Below are positions 24,409 through 32,460 of a DNA stretch of 64,000 nucleotides, piece after piece. The notes under the pieces are model-generated. The model had not been told where the DNA came from. It saw only the letters and a program-made list of their open reading frames with translations, and searched no databases. This stretch comes from Saccharopolyspora kobensis (GTDB taxonomy: Bacteria > Actinomycetota > Actinomycetes > Mycobacteriales > Pseudonocardiaceae). The stretch is from assembly GCF_900108315.1 (NCBI RefSeq), contig NZ_FNVB01000002.1, positions 1,388,562-1,452,561 of the forward strand, given 5' to 3'. The translations under genes were made by a program, and so were the position numbers. The first letter of the stretch is position 1; each line of letters begins with the position of its first letter.

Positions 24409-25599
24409 ATGAGTGCCGAGGTGGATGGCTTGGAAGGCGCGGAGATCACCGATGGGCAGGGGCGGGTGACCGCTCCGGCACGCAGGGGCAGCCGGGAGCA
24501 GCGGCGGGAGGTGACGTTGCGAGCCCTGGCTGCCGGGGAGGAGGCCTTCTGCGCTTACTGCGGGCAGGTGCTGCCGCCGCTGCCGCCTCGGGGCGGCCGG
24601 CCGACCCCCTACTGCCCCGCCGATCCCGATCGCTACGGCAACTGGGGCGCCAAGACCATCACCTGCGCGATGCTCGATGAGCACCGCGAGATCTGGGTGC
24701 AGGTCTACGGCCCGGATCAGCCGATGACCCGTTTCGACGTGCACACGCTCGACGAACGTCTGACCGTGCTGCACTCCGCGCTGGACCCGGTGCGCCAGGA
24801 GGTCGCGGCCCTGCAGGCCCACACCGCCGGGGAGCTGGCCTCTGCGCTCGCCGCTCGCGAGGCGGCTGAGAGCGAACGCCAGCAGGCCGTGCAGGCCGCG
24901 CGCTCAGCTGAGGTCGCCCGTGAGCAGGCGGCTTCCTCGGCCGAGCTGGCGCGCAGCGAGGCCGAGGAAGCCCGGAAGGAACGAGCGGCCGCCGAGGAGC
25001 AGGCCCGCCGGGCGGAATCCGAGCGTGACCGAGCATTCGCCGAACGTGATGAGGCGCAGCAGGCGGCCGAGAGCGCTCGCAGTGACCGGCAGCGGGCTCT
25101 CGCGCAGCTCACCGATGCCCAGGACCGCATCACCGAGCTGCAACGAACTCTGGCCGATGAGCGTGCTGTCGGGCTCGAACGGCTCGATCAGCTGCGTCGT
25201 GAGGAGGAACAGGTTCGTCAGGAACTGCGCGCTGCCCTGACCGAGAACGGTGAGCAACGGTTGCGCGCTCAAGCCGAGGAACACGCTCTGCGGCTGCAGA
25301 ACGTTCAGGACGCTGCTGATCGGCGCATCGCGAAGCTGACCGATCAGCTCGCCGAGGCCGCTCACAACTACGCAGGCAACCTGGCTCCGCTGCACGGCCA
25401 GCTCGATTCCCTGCGCAGCGAGGCCGCCCGGTGCCGCGAGGCCGAAGCGGCCGCGCGCCGGGAGCTGGCGGAGCTGAGGAACCGGATCGCCAGTGCGCTG
25501 GACAGCGCCGGGGACGACGCCGCGCTGCGAAAGCGCGTCGAGTCGGTCCTGGAGCCCGGCGATCCGGCTGCCGATCGCGCACCGGGATCGTCACAGTGA
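24409..25599 (+). CDS. Zinc-ribbon coiled-coil protein, KfrA-like layout, function unknown
   Basis: 396 residues. The N-terminus carries four cysteines, C48-x2-C51 (FCAYCGQVLP), C69 (TPYCP) and C86 (TITCAM), as expected for a zinc-binding DNA-contact domain; a basic stretch RRGSREQRREVTLRAL precedes it. Residues about 105-380 are an almost unbroken Ala/Glu/Arg-rich coiled coil. This order, DNA-binding head plus long coiled-coil tail, recalls plasmid KfrA-type proteins that autoregulate and aid partition, but no homology is claimed. Twin operators precede the gene and the stop codon lies inside a 17-bp palindrome. No partition ATPase is adjacent. Confidence 0.75.
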   Translation: MSAEVDGLEGAEITDGQGRVTAPARRGSREQRREVTLRALAAGEEAFCAYCGQVLPPLPPRGGRPTPYCPADPDRYGNWGAKTITCAMLDEHREIWVQVYGPDQPMTRFDVHTLDERLTVLHSALDPVRQEVAALQAHTAGELASALAAREAAESERQQAVQAARSAEVAREQAASSAELARSEAEEARKERAAAEEQARRAESERDRAFAERDEAQQAAESARSDRQRALAQLTDAQDRITELQRTLADERAVGLERLDQLRREEEQVRQELRAALTENGEQRLRAQAEEHALRLQNVQDAADRRIAKLTDQLAEAAHNYAGNLAPLHGQLDSLRSEAARCREAEAAARRELAELRNRIASALDSAGDDAALRKRVESVLEPGDPAADRAPGSSQ

Positions 25600-25603
25600 C
25601 GAA
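25587..25603. repeat. 17-bp palindrome TTCGTCACNGTGACGAA, copy 3
   Basis: ATCGTCACAGTGACGAA differs from the consensus at its first base. The stop codon of the coiled-coil gene lies within it. Confidence 0.65.
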
Positions 25604-26178
25604 ACTGGGTGGTGTGGCTGGGAGCGTGATCTTGACCTGGTTGCCCGACGTTGCAGGCCGAGTCAGGCATTGTCGCGCGGAATGCGCATTCCGCGTGGAA
25701 CAGCTGTCCGGAGAAAATCAATGCGAAAGCGGAATCCGGCGAGTTCCTTTGGCGGAATCAGCGGGGTTGCATTCTGCGTGTGATGCCGGTCCGATCCCCC
25801 GGTTTCTCGCCTCGATGTGCACACCGATGCGGAAGTAAAAGCAAATCGCGAATCGAGGCCGCGCTCCTGCGCTGGAAACGTCGAACCGGCTTTATCTCGG
25901 CGTTTTCGGGCATCGGAGCCGCGGGCGGTAGCCCTGTTCCCGCGTATCACGCGGGTCTGGCGTGTGAGGATGCATTCGGGCTCGGAATGAGATCGCCCCC
26001 GGTATTGCGATGGATCTCCGCTGGAACGTCTTTCCGCACCAGAAAGTGATGTTGCCGGTCCGGGCCGGTCTTTTCCGCCCGGTTGGCGATGCCGGTGCGA
26101 TTCGGGGTTGGGGGCGGGCGGCTTCGGGTGCCCGGCTAAGGTCCGGGGTGAATCGGGTGCCTGTACCGGAGGTGGGAG
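25600..26178. other. 579-base gap without a recognisable gene
   Basis: Several open frames exist but none shows family features or a Shine-Dalgarno. A perfect 20-bp palindrome, CGCGGAATGCGCATTCCGCG, lies at 25676-25695 and could be a hairpin terminator for the coiled-coil gene or a protein site. The stretch from 25700 to 25900 is less GC-rich than its surroundings. The end of the gap holds the Shine-Dalgarno of mug. Confidence 0.5.
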
Positions 26179-26769
26179 TTGTCGGGGAACCGTCCGAGTG
26201 CGCAGGAGCTGGCCGCAGCGGAGGGGGCGAGGATCCCGGACGTCCTCTCCCCCGGTCTGCGCGTGCTGTTCTGCGGGATCAACCCCGGATTGTGGTCGGG
26301 TGCGACCGGGCACCACTTCGCCCGCCCGGGCAACCGGTTCTGGCCGGCGCTGCACGCTTCCGGGTTCACGCCGCGGCTGCTGGCGCCCCACGAGCAGGAC
26401 GAGTTGCCGGGTTTAGGCCTGGGAATCACGAATTTCGTGGCGCGGGCCAGTGCGCGTGCCGCCGAGTTGTCCGATGACGAGCTGCGCGCCGGTGGCGTGG
26501 CGCTGGCGGCGAAGGTGCGGCAGTACCGCCCGCAGTGGGTGGCGGTGGTGGGGATCACCGCCTACCGGGTGGCTTTCGGTGAGCGGCGGGCGACGGTGGG
26601 CCGTCAGGACCGGCTGATCGAGGGCGCGCAGGTGTGGGTGCTGCCCAATCCCAGCGGTCTCAACGCGCATTGGACAGCGGGCACGCTGGCCGCGGAGTTC
26701 CGGCAGTTGCGGCAGGCTGCGCTGCCCGAGCCGCCGGCCGATCGCAGCGACCGCGAAACGGCCCGCTAG
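26179..26769 (+). CDS. mug: G/U mismatch-specific uracil-DNA glycosylase (Mug)
   Basis: 196 residues. The active-site segment FCGINPGLWSGATGHHFARP and the following GNRFWPALHASGF are diagnostic of Mug/TDG-family glycosylases, where the Asn of GINPG activates water; NPSGLNAHW is the second conserved motif that inserts into the helix. The enzyme removes uracil or ethenocytosine opposite guanine in base-excision repair. The start is TTG 26179, set by GGAGG six bases upstream. It stands alone. Confidence 0.9.
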   Translation: MSGNRPSAQELAAAEGARIPDVLSPGLRVLFCGINPGLWSGATGHHFARPGNRFWPALHASGFTPRLLAPHEQDELPGLGLGITNFVARASARAAELSDDELRAGGVALAAKVRQYRPQWVAVVGITAYRVAFGERRATVGRQDRLIEGAQVWVLPNPSGLNAHWTAGTLAAEFRQLRQAALPEPPADRSDRETAR

Positions 26770-26834
26770 GCGACGTGCGCGGGGCGGTGGCCCGCATCCG
26801 CGCGGTGCGGGCCCGCCTTCCCCCGCGGATCAGT

Positions 26835-27086
26835 TCAGAACAGGCCGGGCTCGATGCTGCCCATTCCTTCGAGCAAGCGCATCGCCATCGGTTTGGCGGG
26901 CACGATCTCGGCCGCTTCGAAGCGGGAGATCTCGGACTCGGGGACGCCGGTGGCGTCGGACAGCCTGGTCTTCGTCCAGCCCTGCTCGGTGCGGATGAGG
27001 GTCACCAGCCGCACCAGGTCTTCGGTGTCGTGGGGGTGTTCGGTTTCCTGCTCGACCTGCGCTGGGCGGTCGCCGCCATCTGGCAT
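26835..27086 (-). CDS. Small XRE-family helix-turn-helix protein
   Basis: 83 residues. A single XRE-type helix-turn-helix fills the centre: VRLVTLIRTEQGWTKTRLSD, then ATGVPESEISRFEAAEIVPA. The N-terminal 20 residues are acidic and probably disordered. ATG 27086 has GGAG eight bases upstream. It has no toxin partner next to it, so it is more likely a stand-alone regulator than an antitoxin. It is convergent with mug. Confidence 0.78.
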   Translation of the reverse strand: MPDGGDRPAQVEQETEHPHDTEDLVRLVTLIRTEQGWTKTRLSDATGVPESEISRFEAAEIVPAKPMAMRLLEGMGSIEPGLF

Positions 27087-27464
27087 GGATGTTTCTCCTC
27101 GTCGTTGGTGCCCGCGCCGGCCGGCGGGCGGCTGCGGACACGCTACCGGAGTGGATCTTTCTGTCTCCGTCCGTAGGTTCGGCGGCGCCGTGATCGCGGG
27201 CCGGGTTGTTCCGGTGTGGACGATCAGCGGAGCCTGGTAGGTGTTTGCGCTGGTGGAACGCCGATTCCGCTATTCGCGCCACGCCTGGTGGAGCAGTCGG
27301 TAGCGCTGAATGGCCGATTCAGCACTGGGCGTGATCGCCGGGGAGAGCTAGGGAACACGGGGGTGTGCTTTATCTGTCCGTTACCGGTAGGGTCTGATCG
27401 GCTGGATCGGGAAGACCCCGTTCCGGTGACACTGGCCGTTTGCTCCCTCGCAGAGTCGATACGG
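27087..27464. other. 378-base intergenic region
   Basis: No gene supported. It serves divergent starts: the HTH gene (27086) and the Pro-rich protein (27465). It contains the inverted repeat GCTGAATggccgATTCAGC at 27305-27323, a possible operator, and TAGGGT near 27390 as a possible -10 box for the rightward gene. Confidence 0.5.
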
Positions 27465-27917
27465 ATGACTATTCAAGACGACATTGCTCGACCGTGGTTC
27501 CAGCCGGCGCTCCCGACGGCGGCCCAGCAGGCGCCGCGTCCCGACGCCGGGCCGCCGACAACTCGCATCGTCGGTCAGCTGCCGTTGGACGAGGTGATCG
27601 TTCCCACTCGACCGGTTCCCCCACCCACGATGGCCGACGCGCCGGAGCGGGTGGAGGTCACCCAGCCCTACATTCCCGCGATCCGCGATGAGCAGCCCGA
27701 GTTCGCCAAGCGGCTCAACCCCGATCCCCCGGCGGCCTCGCCGGTGTTGACGGGGCCGCAGCCGGCAGTCGCGCCGCCGCAGCCCAAGCCCGCCTCGCGG
27801 CCCGCCGCGAAGGCACCGGCGGCTCCGGCGAAGAAGCGCAGCCTGGTGCGGCGCGTGGTGCGGCGGATCATCGGACCGGACCTGTTGCGCAAGGACCCGC
27901 CGAAGAAGCGGCGCTGA
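27465..27917 (+). CDS. Hypothetical proline-rich protein with basic C-terminus
   Basis: 150 residues from ATG 27465 (MTIQDDIARPWFQPALP); the frame is open upstream, but the N-terminal extension has no coding look. The middle is rich in Pro and Ala (PPPTMADAPERVEV, APPQPKPASRPAAKAPAAPA). The C-terminus is strongly basic (KKRSLVRRVVRRIIGPDLLR then KDPPKKRR), so it may bind nucleic acid or acidic membrane lipids. No known domain or signal peptide. A long hairpin terminator follows. Confidence 0.6.
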   Translation: MTIQDDIARPWFQPALPTAAQQAPRPDAGPPTTRIVGQLPLDEVIVPTRPVPPPTMADAPERVEVTQPYIPAIRDEQPEFAKRLNPDPPAASPVLTGPQPAVAPPQPKPASRPAAKAPAAPAKKRSLVRRVVRRIIGPDLLRKDPPKKRR

Positions 27918-27935
27918 CCCCGAGCGTCAACAGCG

Positions 27936-27986
27936 GTGGCCTCGGCCCTGGCGCAGACCTGCATCCTGCGCCGGGACCGGGGCCAC
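27936..27986 (+). terminator. Long hairpin terminator after the Pro-rich gene
   Basis: Arms of 21 bases (27936-27956 and 27966-27986, starting GTGGCC and ending GGCCAC) pair throughout if G-U pairs are allowed, with a 9-base loop. It lies 19 bases after the stop codon. Confidence 0.75.
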
Positions 27987-28055
27987 TGTCATTCCCACTG
28001 CCCGTTCTGCCCGGCCGGTCGTCTGAGTTGATCGGGTTCGGGTAGGGTGCCAGGC

Positions 28056-28067
28056 ATGCGTTCCTGA
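28056..28067 (+). other. Possible leaderless mini-ORF (Met-Arg-Ser-stop)
   Basis: ATGCGTTCCTGA begins 7 bases after TAGGGT (28043-28048), the spacing seen at other leaderless starts in this window. It would be the first thing translated on the leader mRNA of the SDR gene. It may be fortuitous. Confidence 0.35.
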
Positions 28068-28178
28068 TCTCGTCCTTCCCCGCGTCCGAGGCGTGCTGCC
28101 CGGCGGGGTGCTGCGCGTTGACGGGTCGGGTTCATGTTCTGTCGTTTTTCCGGGCGCGCCTCTGCTGGGGCGCGCGGG

Positions 28179-28229
28179 CCTCCTCCTCGACGGGTGATCG
28201 CTGGTTGAGCATCCCGTTGATGGAGGAGG
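28179..28229 (+). promoter_or_regulatory. Hairpin sequestering the SDR ribosome-binding site
   Basis: CCTCCTCCTCGACGGG (28179-28194) can pair with CCCGTTGATGGAGGAGG (28213-28229) over 16 base pairs, with one bulged base and one G-U pair around an 18-base loop. The right arm contains the GGAGGAGG Shine-Dalgarno of the gene at 28236. Such a structure would hold translation off unless opened by a ligand, protein or ribosome. Confidence 0.6.
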
Positions 28230-28235
28230 ACGACG

Positions 28236-29018
28236 ATGATCGATACCCGTCTTGCCGGTCGGACCGTGCTGGTCACCGGAGGTTCGGGGAATGTCGGTGC
28301 GGCGATCAGCCGGGCGTTCGCCGCTGAAGGCGCGCGCGTGGCGGTCCACTACCTCGCACAGGACACCCCCGCGCCCGAGCACGTCGAGTGGGCGCACATC
28401 ACGCCCGCGAGCTCGGCGGCCACCGAGCTCGCCGCCGAGCTCGGCAACGGTTCTTTCGCCGTGAGCGAGGATCTGGCCGAACCGGAGGGGCCGCGGCGGC
28501 TGGTGCGGGCGGTGGTGGAGCAGGCCGGTTCGGTGGACGTGCTGGTCAACAACGCCGCGCACTGCGAGCTGCCGGACTCGGTCGATTCGCTGACCGCCGG
28601 GTCGCTGGAGCGGCACTACCGGGTCAACGCCATCGCTCCGGCGGTGCTGATCACCGAAGCGGTGCGCTCGCGGCGCGAGAGCGGGCAGTTGTCGGTCGTC
28701 AACATCACCACGGACGCCGCGCGGGCGTTTCCCGGTCAGACCGGCTACGGCACCTCGAAGGCGGCGCTGGAGGCGCTGACCCGGTCGATGGCGCTGGATC
28801 TGGCGGCTCGGGGCGTCCGGGTGAACGCGGTCGCGCCGGGGCCGGTGCAGACCGGGTGGATCGGTGCCGAGGAGATCGATGCGGTGACCGCGATCGTGCC
28901 GATGGGCCGGGTCGGTGAGCCCGATGACATCGCCGATGCGGTGGTGTTCCTGGCTTCGCACCAGGCGCGCTGGATCACCGGGCAGGTCCTGCAGGTCGCC
29001 GGCGGCCACGCGTTGTGA
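28236..29018 (+). CDS. SDR family oxidoreductase
   Basis: 260 residues. Cofactor motif TGGSGNVG (14-21), NNAA (105-108), Y171-x3-K175 and the C-terminal VNAVAPGPVQTGWIG are classical. The usual catalytic Ser position reads ITTD, with Thr in its place, which may lower or alter activity. GGAGGAGG lies 6 bases before ATG 28236 but is buried in a predicted hairpin, so expression is probably controlled at translation. Substrate unknown. A hairpin terminator shared with the convergent ABC gene follows. Confidence 0.87.
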   Translation: MIDTRLAGRTVLVTGGSGNVGAAISRAFAAEGARVAVHYLAQDTPAPEHVEWAHITPASSAATELAAELGNGSFAVSEDLAEPEGPRRLVRAVVEQAGSVDVLVNNAAHCELPDSVDSLTAGSLERHYRVNAIAPAVLITEAVRSRRESGQLSVVNITTDAARAFPGQTGYGTSKAALEALTRSMALDLAARGVRVNAVAPGPVQTGWIGAEEIDAVTAIVPMGRVGEPDDIADAVVFLASHQARWITGQVLQVAGGHAL

Positions 29019-29025
29019 CCGGGAG

Positions 29026-29065
29026 CCGGTCCGCGCCACCGCCGGAGAGCGGTCGCGCGGACCGG
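29026..29065. terminator. Bidirectional terminator between SDR and ABC genes
   Basis: CCGGTCCGCGC (29026-29036) is perfectly complementary to 29055-29065. The hairpin sits between convergent stops at 29018 and 29082. Confidence 0.75.
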
Positions 29066-29081
29066 CGGGCGCGGACCCGGG

Positions 29082-29882
29082 TCAGGCGCGGGCGTGCCAG
29101 CGGCCGTCGGTGCGGGTGATGCGCACCGGGTGGTCGAAGCACTTGCTGATGTGGTCGGTGGTGATCACCTCGTCGACCTCGCCGGAGGCCAGGCACTGGC
29201 CGTCGCGCAGCAGCATGGCGTGGGTGGTGCTGGCGGGCAGTTCTTCGAGGTGGTGGGTGACCAGCACGGTGGCCAGCTGCGGGTGTTCGGCGCGCAGGTC
29301 GTCGAGGCTGGTCAGCAGTTGTTCGCGGGCGGCCAGGTCGAGTCCGGTGGCCGGTTCGTCGAGCAGCAGCAGGCGCGGCACGGGCATCAGGGCGCGGGCG
29401 ATGAGGGTGCGGCCCCGCTCCCCCTGCGAGAGGGTTTCCCAGCGGGCTTGGGCTTTCTCGCTCATGCCGAGGGTGCTGATCAGCCGGTCGGCCTGGTCGG
29501 CCTGCTGCTGGGTCGGTTGCCAGCGCGGGACGAGTTCGGTGGTGTTGGTGACTCCGGTGAGCACGACGTCGCGGACCCGCAGCGGGCTGCGCAGGGGGTG
29601 GCGGGGGTTGATGTGGCCGACGTAGGAGCGCAGTTGGCGCATGTCGACGCGGCCGAGCCGGTGGCCGAGGACGGTGACGCTGCCGCGGGTGGGGTGGTTG
29701 ATGGCGCCGAGCAGGTTGAGCAGGGTGGTCTTGCCCGCGCCGTTGGCGCCCAGCAGCGCCCAGTGCTGGCCGGGGTGGACCTGCAGCGACACCGAGCGCA
29801 GCAGGTGGTTGCCGTCGCGGACGACGTCGACGTCGTCGGCGTGCAGGACCGGGCCGGTGTCGGTGGGCCGGGAGTCGATCAA
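29082..29882 (-). CDS. ABC transporter ATP-binding protein
   Basis: 266 residues from TTG 29882, supported by GGAAGG upstream; a TTG at 29987 would add 35 unconvincing residues. ATPase motifs are complete: Walker A LLGANGAGKTT, signature LSQGERGR, Walker B LLLLDEPATGLD, and the H-loop VTHHLEELP. The order and wording resemble the molybdate/iron-type single ATPases (ModF- or YlmA-like) that occur without an adjacent permease. The substrate is unknown and no permease gene lies nearby. Confidence 0.85.
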   Translation of the reverse strand: MIDSRPTDTGPVLHADDVDVVRDGNHLLRSVSLQVHPGQHWALLGANGAGKTTLLNLLGAINHPTRGSVTVLGHRLGRVDMRQLRSYVGHINPRHPLRSPLRVRDVVLTGVTNTTELVPRWQPTQQQADQADRLISTLGMSEKAQARWETLSQGERGRTLIARALMPVPRLLLLDEPATGLDLAAREQLLTSLDDLRAEHPQLATVLVTHHLEELPASTTHAMLLRDGQCLASGEVDEVITTDHISKCFDHPVRITRTDGRWHARA

Positions 29883-30089
29883 GGAAGGTGCCTTCCGGGC
29901 GGGATCGCTGCGGGTCGCGGCGCGCGAGGGGTGGCTGCGCGCAACGGCTCCGGTGCAGGCGGACAGGCGGTGTTCGGACTGTAACAACTGATCGCGGCGG
30001 CTCTCGCGATGTGGGTTGGTTTGCGGTGGTGCGGGCCGTGCTGACTACGCTGGCGGCGCAAGAACCACACATTTCGCATCGAGGGATTC

Positions 30090-31121
30090 ATGCCGCCACC
30101 TTCCGCGCACCCCGGCTCGCCGACGCTGGCCGACAGCGTGCGACTGGCCGAGGACGGAGTGCACATCCTGGACCGCAGGGTGTTCCCGTTCGAGCACCGC
30201 TGGGTGCACGCCCGAACCGTTGAAGAGGTCGCCGTCGCGATCGAGGACATGGTGACCCAGTCCTCGGGCCCGTACTTCGCGGTGCTGTGGGGCATGGTGC
30301 TGGCGGCCCGCGAGTCCGCGGGCGCCGATCCCGACACCGCGCGGGCGCGGCTGCGCGCCGCCGGTGACCGGCTGATCGCCACCCGCCCCACCAACGACCA
30401 GCCGCGCAAGGCCGTGGAGTGGGTCATGTCGGCGGTGGCCGAGGGCGGTGATGACGTGGCCGCCGCGGCGCTGGCGGGTGCGCAGGCCGGTGACGCCGAT
30501 TACCGGCGCCGCAGCCGGGAGATGGGCCGTGCCGGTGCGCGGCTGCTGCCGCAGGGCGCCCGGGTTCTGACGCACTGCTGGGGTGATCTGTACCTGGTGG
30601 GTCTGGTGGAGGCGGCGCTGGAGGCGGGTTTGAAGCCGTCGTTCGTGTGCACCGAGACCCGCCCGTACCTGCAGGGCGCGCGGTTGACCTCGCACACGCT
30701 GGCCGAGATGGGTGTGGAGACCACGCTGGTCACCGATGCGATGCCGGCGTCGCTGATGCGCGCCGGGGAGATCGATGCGCTGGTGACCGCCAGCGACCGG
30801 GTCACCATGGACGGGCACGTGATCAACAAGGTGGGCACGTTGCAGCACGCGGTGGCCGCGCAGGCCTTCGGGGTGCCCTTCCACGCCTTGTGCCACGCCC
30901 CGGATCCGCACTCGGCGACCGGCGCGGACGTGCCGATCGAGTACCGCGACGGCGACGAGGTGCTGCACACGCTGGGGCGGCGCAGCGCCACGGATCTGGT
31001 CCGCGGGCTCTACCCGGCGTTCGACGTGACCGATCCGCAGTTCGTGACCACGGTGGTGACCGATCGCGGGGCGTTCACCCCGGAGCGGTTGCCGGAGTAC
31101 TTCGGGGAGGAATCGCGGTGA
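30090..31121 (+). CDS. mtnA: S-methyl-5-thioribose-1-phosphate isomerase (MtnA)
   Basis: 343 residues of the eIF2B/MtnA fold. ETRPYLQGARLTS and INKVGT are the family's substrate-binding motifs; the catalytic Cys is in LTHC and the catalytic Asp in VTDAMP. It diverges from textbook MtnA: the residue after Cys is Trp instead of Asn and GADR reads TASDR. Assignment rests on the next three genes, which carry out the next three steps of methionine salvage. It opens the MTR-1-P ring to methylthioribulose-1-phosphate. GAGGG precedes ATG 30090. The stop overlaps the next start by 4 bases. Confidence 0.85.
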   Translation: MPPPSAHPGSPTLADSVRLAEDGVHILDRRVFPFEHRWVHARTVEEVAVAIEDMVTQSSGPYFAVLWGMVLAARESAGADPDTARARLRAAGDRLIATRPTNDQPRKAVEWVMSAVAEGGDDVAAAALAGAQAGDADYRRRSREMGRAGARLLPQGARVLTHCWGDLYLVGLVEAALEAGLKPSFVCTETRPYLQGARLTSHTLAEMGVETTLVTDAMPASLMRAGEIDALVTASDRVTMDGHVINKVGTLQHAVAAQAFGVPFHALCHAPDPHSATGADVPIEYRDGDEVLHTLGRRSATDLVRGLYPAFDVTDPQFVTTVVTDRGAFTPERLPEYFGEESR

Positions 31122-31837
31122 GCGTGCGGGTTGCGGCCCGGTGGGTCGTGCTGGACATCGAGGGCACGCTGACGGCCACCAGCCAGGTGCACGTGGTGCT
31201 CTATGACTACGCGCGGCCGCGGTTGGGCCCGTGGATCGACGAGCACGGCTCCGATCCGGTTGTCGCCGAGGCGGTGGAGCAGGTCAAGGCCGAGGCGGGC
31301 CTGGATTCCGGTGCCGGTACCGGTGAGGTGGTGGCGGTGCTGCACTCCTGGATGGATGCCGACCGCAAGGCCACGCCGCTGAAGACGTTGCAGGGGCTGA
31401 TCTGGTCGGACGGCTACGCGCGGGGCGAGTTGCGCACCGACTACTTCCCGGACGTGGTCCCGGCGTTGCGGGACTGGCGGGGCAGGGGCGCGCGGTTGGC
31501 GGTGTTCTCCTCGGGTTCGGTGGCCGCGCAGGTCGCGTCGTTCTCCAACACCACCGCGGGTGATCTGCGGGAGCTCTTCGCCGGTCATTTCGACACGGTC
31601 AACGCCGGGCCGAAGCGGGAGCGCCCGTCCTACGAGGCGATCGCCGGGCAGCTGGGTGCGGTGCCGGGTGAGGTCGTGTTCTTCTCCGACGTGCCCGCCG
31701 AGCTGGATGCCGCGGCGGCGGCGGGCTGGCTGACGGTGGGGCTGGCGCGGGACGGGGAACCGTTCGCCGACGCCGATTTCGGGGCGCACCCGGTGGTGGC
31801 GGGTTTCGACGAGGTGGAGCTTGAGGTGATCGTGTGA
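31118..31837 (+). CDS. mtnC: Acireductone synthase (enolase-phosphatase, MtnC)
   Basis: 239 residues, HAD superfamily. Motif I is VLDIEGT with D13 and E15, motif II is FSSGSVAAQ, motif III the Lys of GPKRERPSYEAI, and motif IV FFSDVPAELDAA; the cap region includes ATPLKTLQGLIWSDGYARG. It enolises and dephosphorylates 2,3-diketo-5-methylthiopentyl-1-phosphate to acireductone. GTG 31118 overlaps the mtnA stop, and its own stop overlaps mtnB, so the operon is translationally coupled. Confidence 0.9.
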   Translation: MSVRVAARWVVLDIEGTLTATSQVHVVLYDYARPRLGPWIDEHGSDPVVAEAVEQVKAEAGLDSGAGTGEVVAVLHSWMDADRKATPLKTLQGLIWSDGYARGELRTDYFPDVVPALRDWRGRGARLAVFSSGSVAAQVASFSNTTAGDLRELFAGHFDTVNAGPKRERPSYEAIAGQLGAVPGEVVFFSDVPAELDAAAAAGWLTVGLARDGEPFADADFGAHPVVAGFDEVELEVIV

Positions 31838-32460
31838 GCGGCGAGCTGGAGCGGGCCGGGGCGGCGCTGGCCGCGGAGTCGGCGCGGATGGCGGGGCTGG
31901 GCTGGATGCGCGGCACGTCGGGGAACCTGTCGGTGACGTTGGGGCGCGCACCGCTGCGACTGGCGGTGACGGCAAGCGGCCTGGACAAGGGCGAGCTGAC
32001 CGCCTCGGACGTGGTGGTGGTCGACGAGGCGGGCGCGGCGGTGCCCGACCAGCCGAACCCGGATCAGCGGCCCTCGGCCGAGGCCGGGCTGCACGCGCGG
32101 ATCGCGGCGGTGGCCGGTGCGGGTGCGGTGGTGCACGTGCACATGCTTTCGGCGGTGGTCGCCGGGCAGCGCTGGCCGGAGGGCGTGGTGCTGCGCGATC
32201 TGGAGATGCTCAAGGGCCTGGGGCGCCGCGACGACGATGTGATGACGGTGCCGGTGGTGCCCAACAGCCAGGACATGCGGGTGCTGGGTGATGCCTTCGA
32301 GGCCTCCTTCGACGCCGCGACGCCTGCGGTGGTCGTGGCCCGCCACGGGGTGTACGTGTGGGGGCGGGATCTGGTGCAGGCCCGGCACCGCACCGAGTGC
32401 TTGGACTGGTTGTTCCGGTTCACCTTGGCCGCGAACGGAATTCAGGAGGGTGTGGCATGA
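31834..32460 (+). CDS. mtnB: Methylthioribulose-1-phosphate dehydratase (MtnB)
   Basis: 208 residues, class II aldolase fold. MRGTSGNLSV binds the phosphate, while HVHMLSAVV and ARHGVYVWG supply zinc ligands and SAEAGLHARI the acidic residue. It dehydrates methylthioribulose-1-phosphate to the diketo compound used by MtnC. It comes after mtnC in the operon although it acts before it. The start GTG overlaps the mtnC stop by 4 bases. Confidence 0.9.
   Translation: MSGELERAGAALAAESARMAGLGWMRGTSGNLSVTLGRAPLRLAVTASGLDKGELTASDVVVVDEAGAAVPDQPNPDQRPSAEAGLHARIAAVAGAGAVVHVHMLSAVVAGQRWPEGVVLRDLEMLKGLGRRDDDVMTVPVVPNSQDMRVLGDAFEASFDAATPAVVVARHGVYVWGRDLVQARHRTECLDWLFRFTLAANGIQEGVA

Larger units (their letters stand above)
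27918..28235. other. 318-base region: terminator plus leader of the SDR gene
   Basis: It contains the terminator at 27936-27986, a candidate promoter box TAGGGT at 28043-28048, and then a roughly 180-base leader ending in a hairpin that hides the Shine-Dalgarno of the SDR gene at 28236. No full gene is present. Confidence 0.6.
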
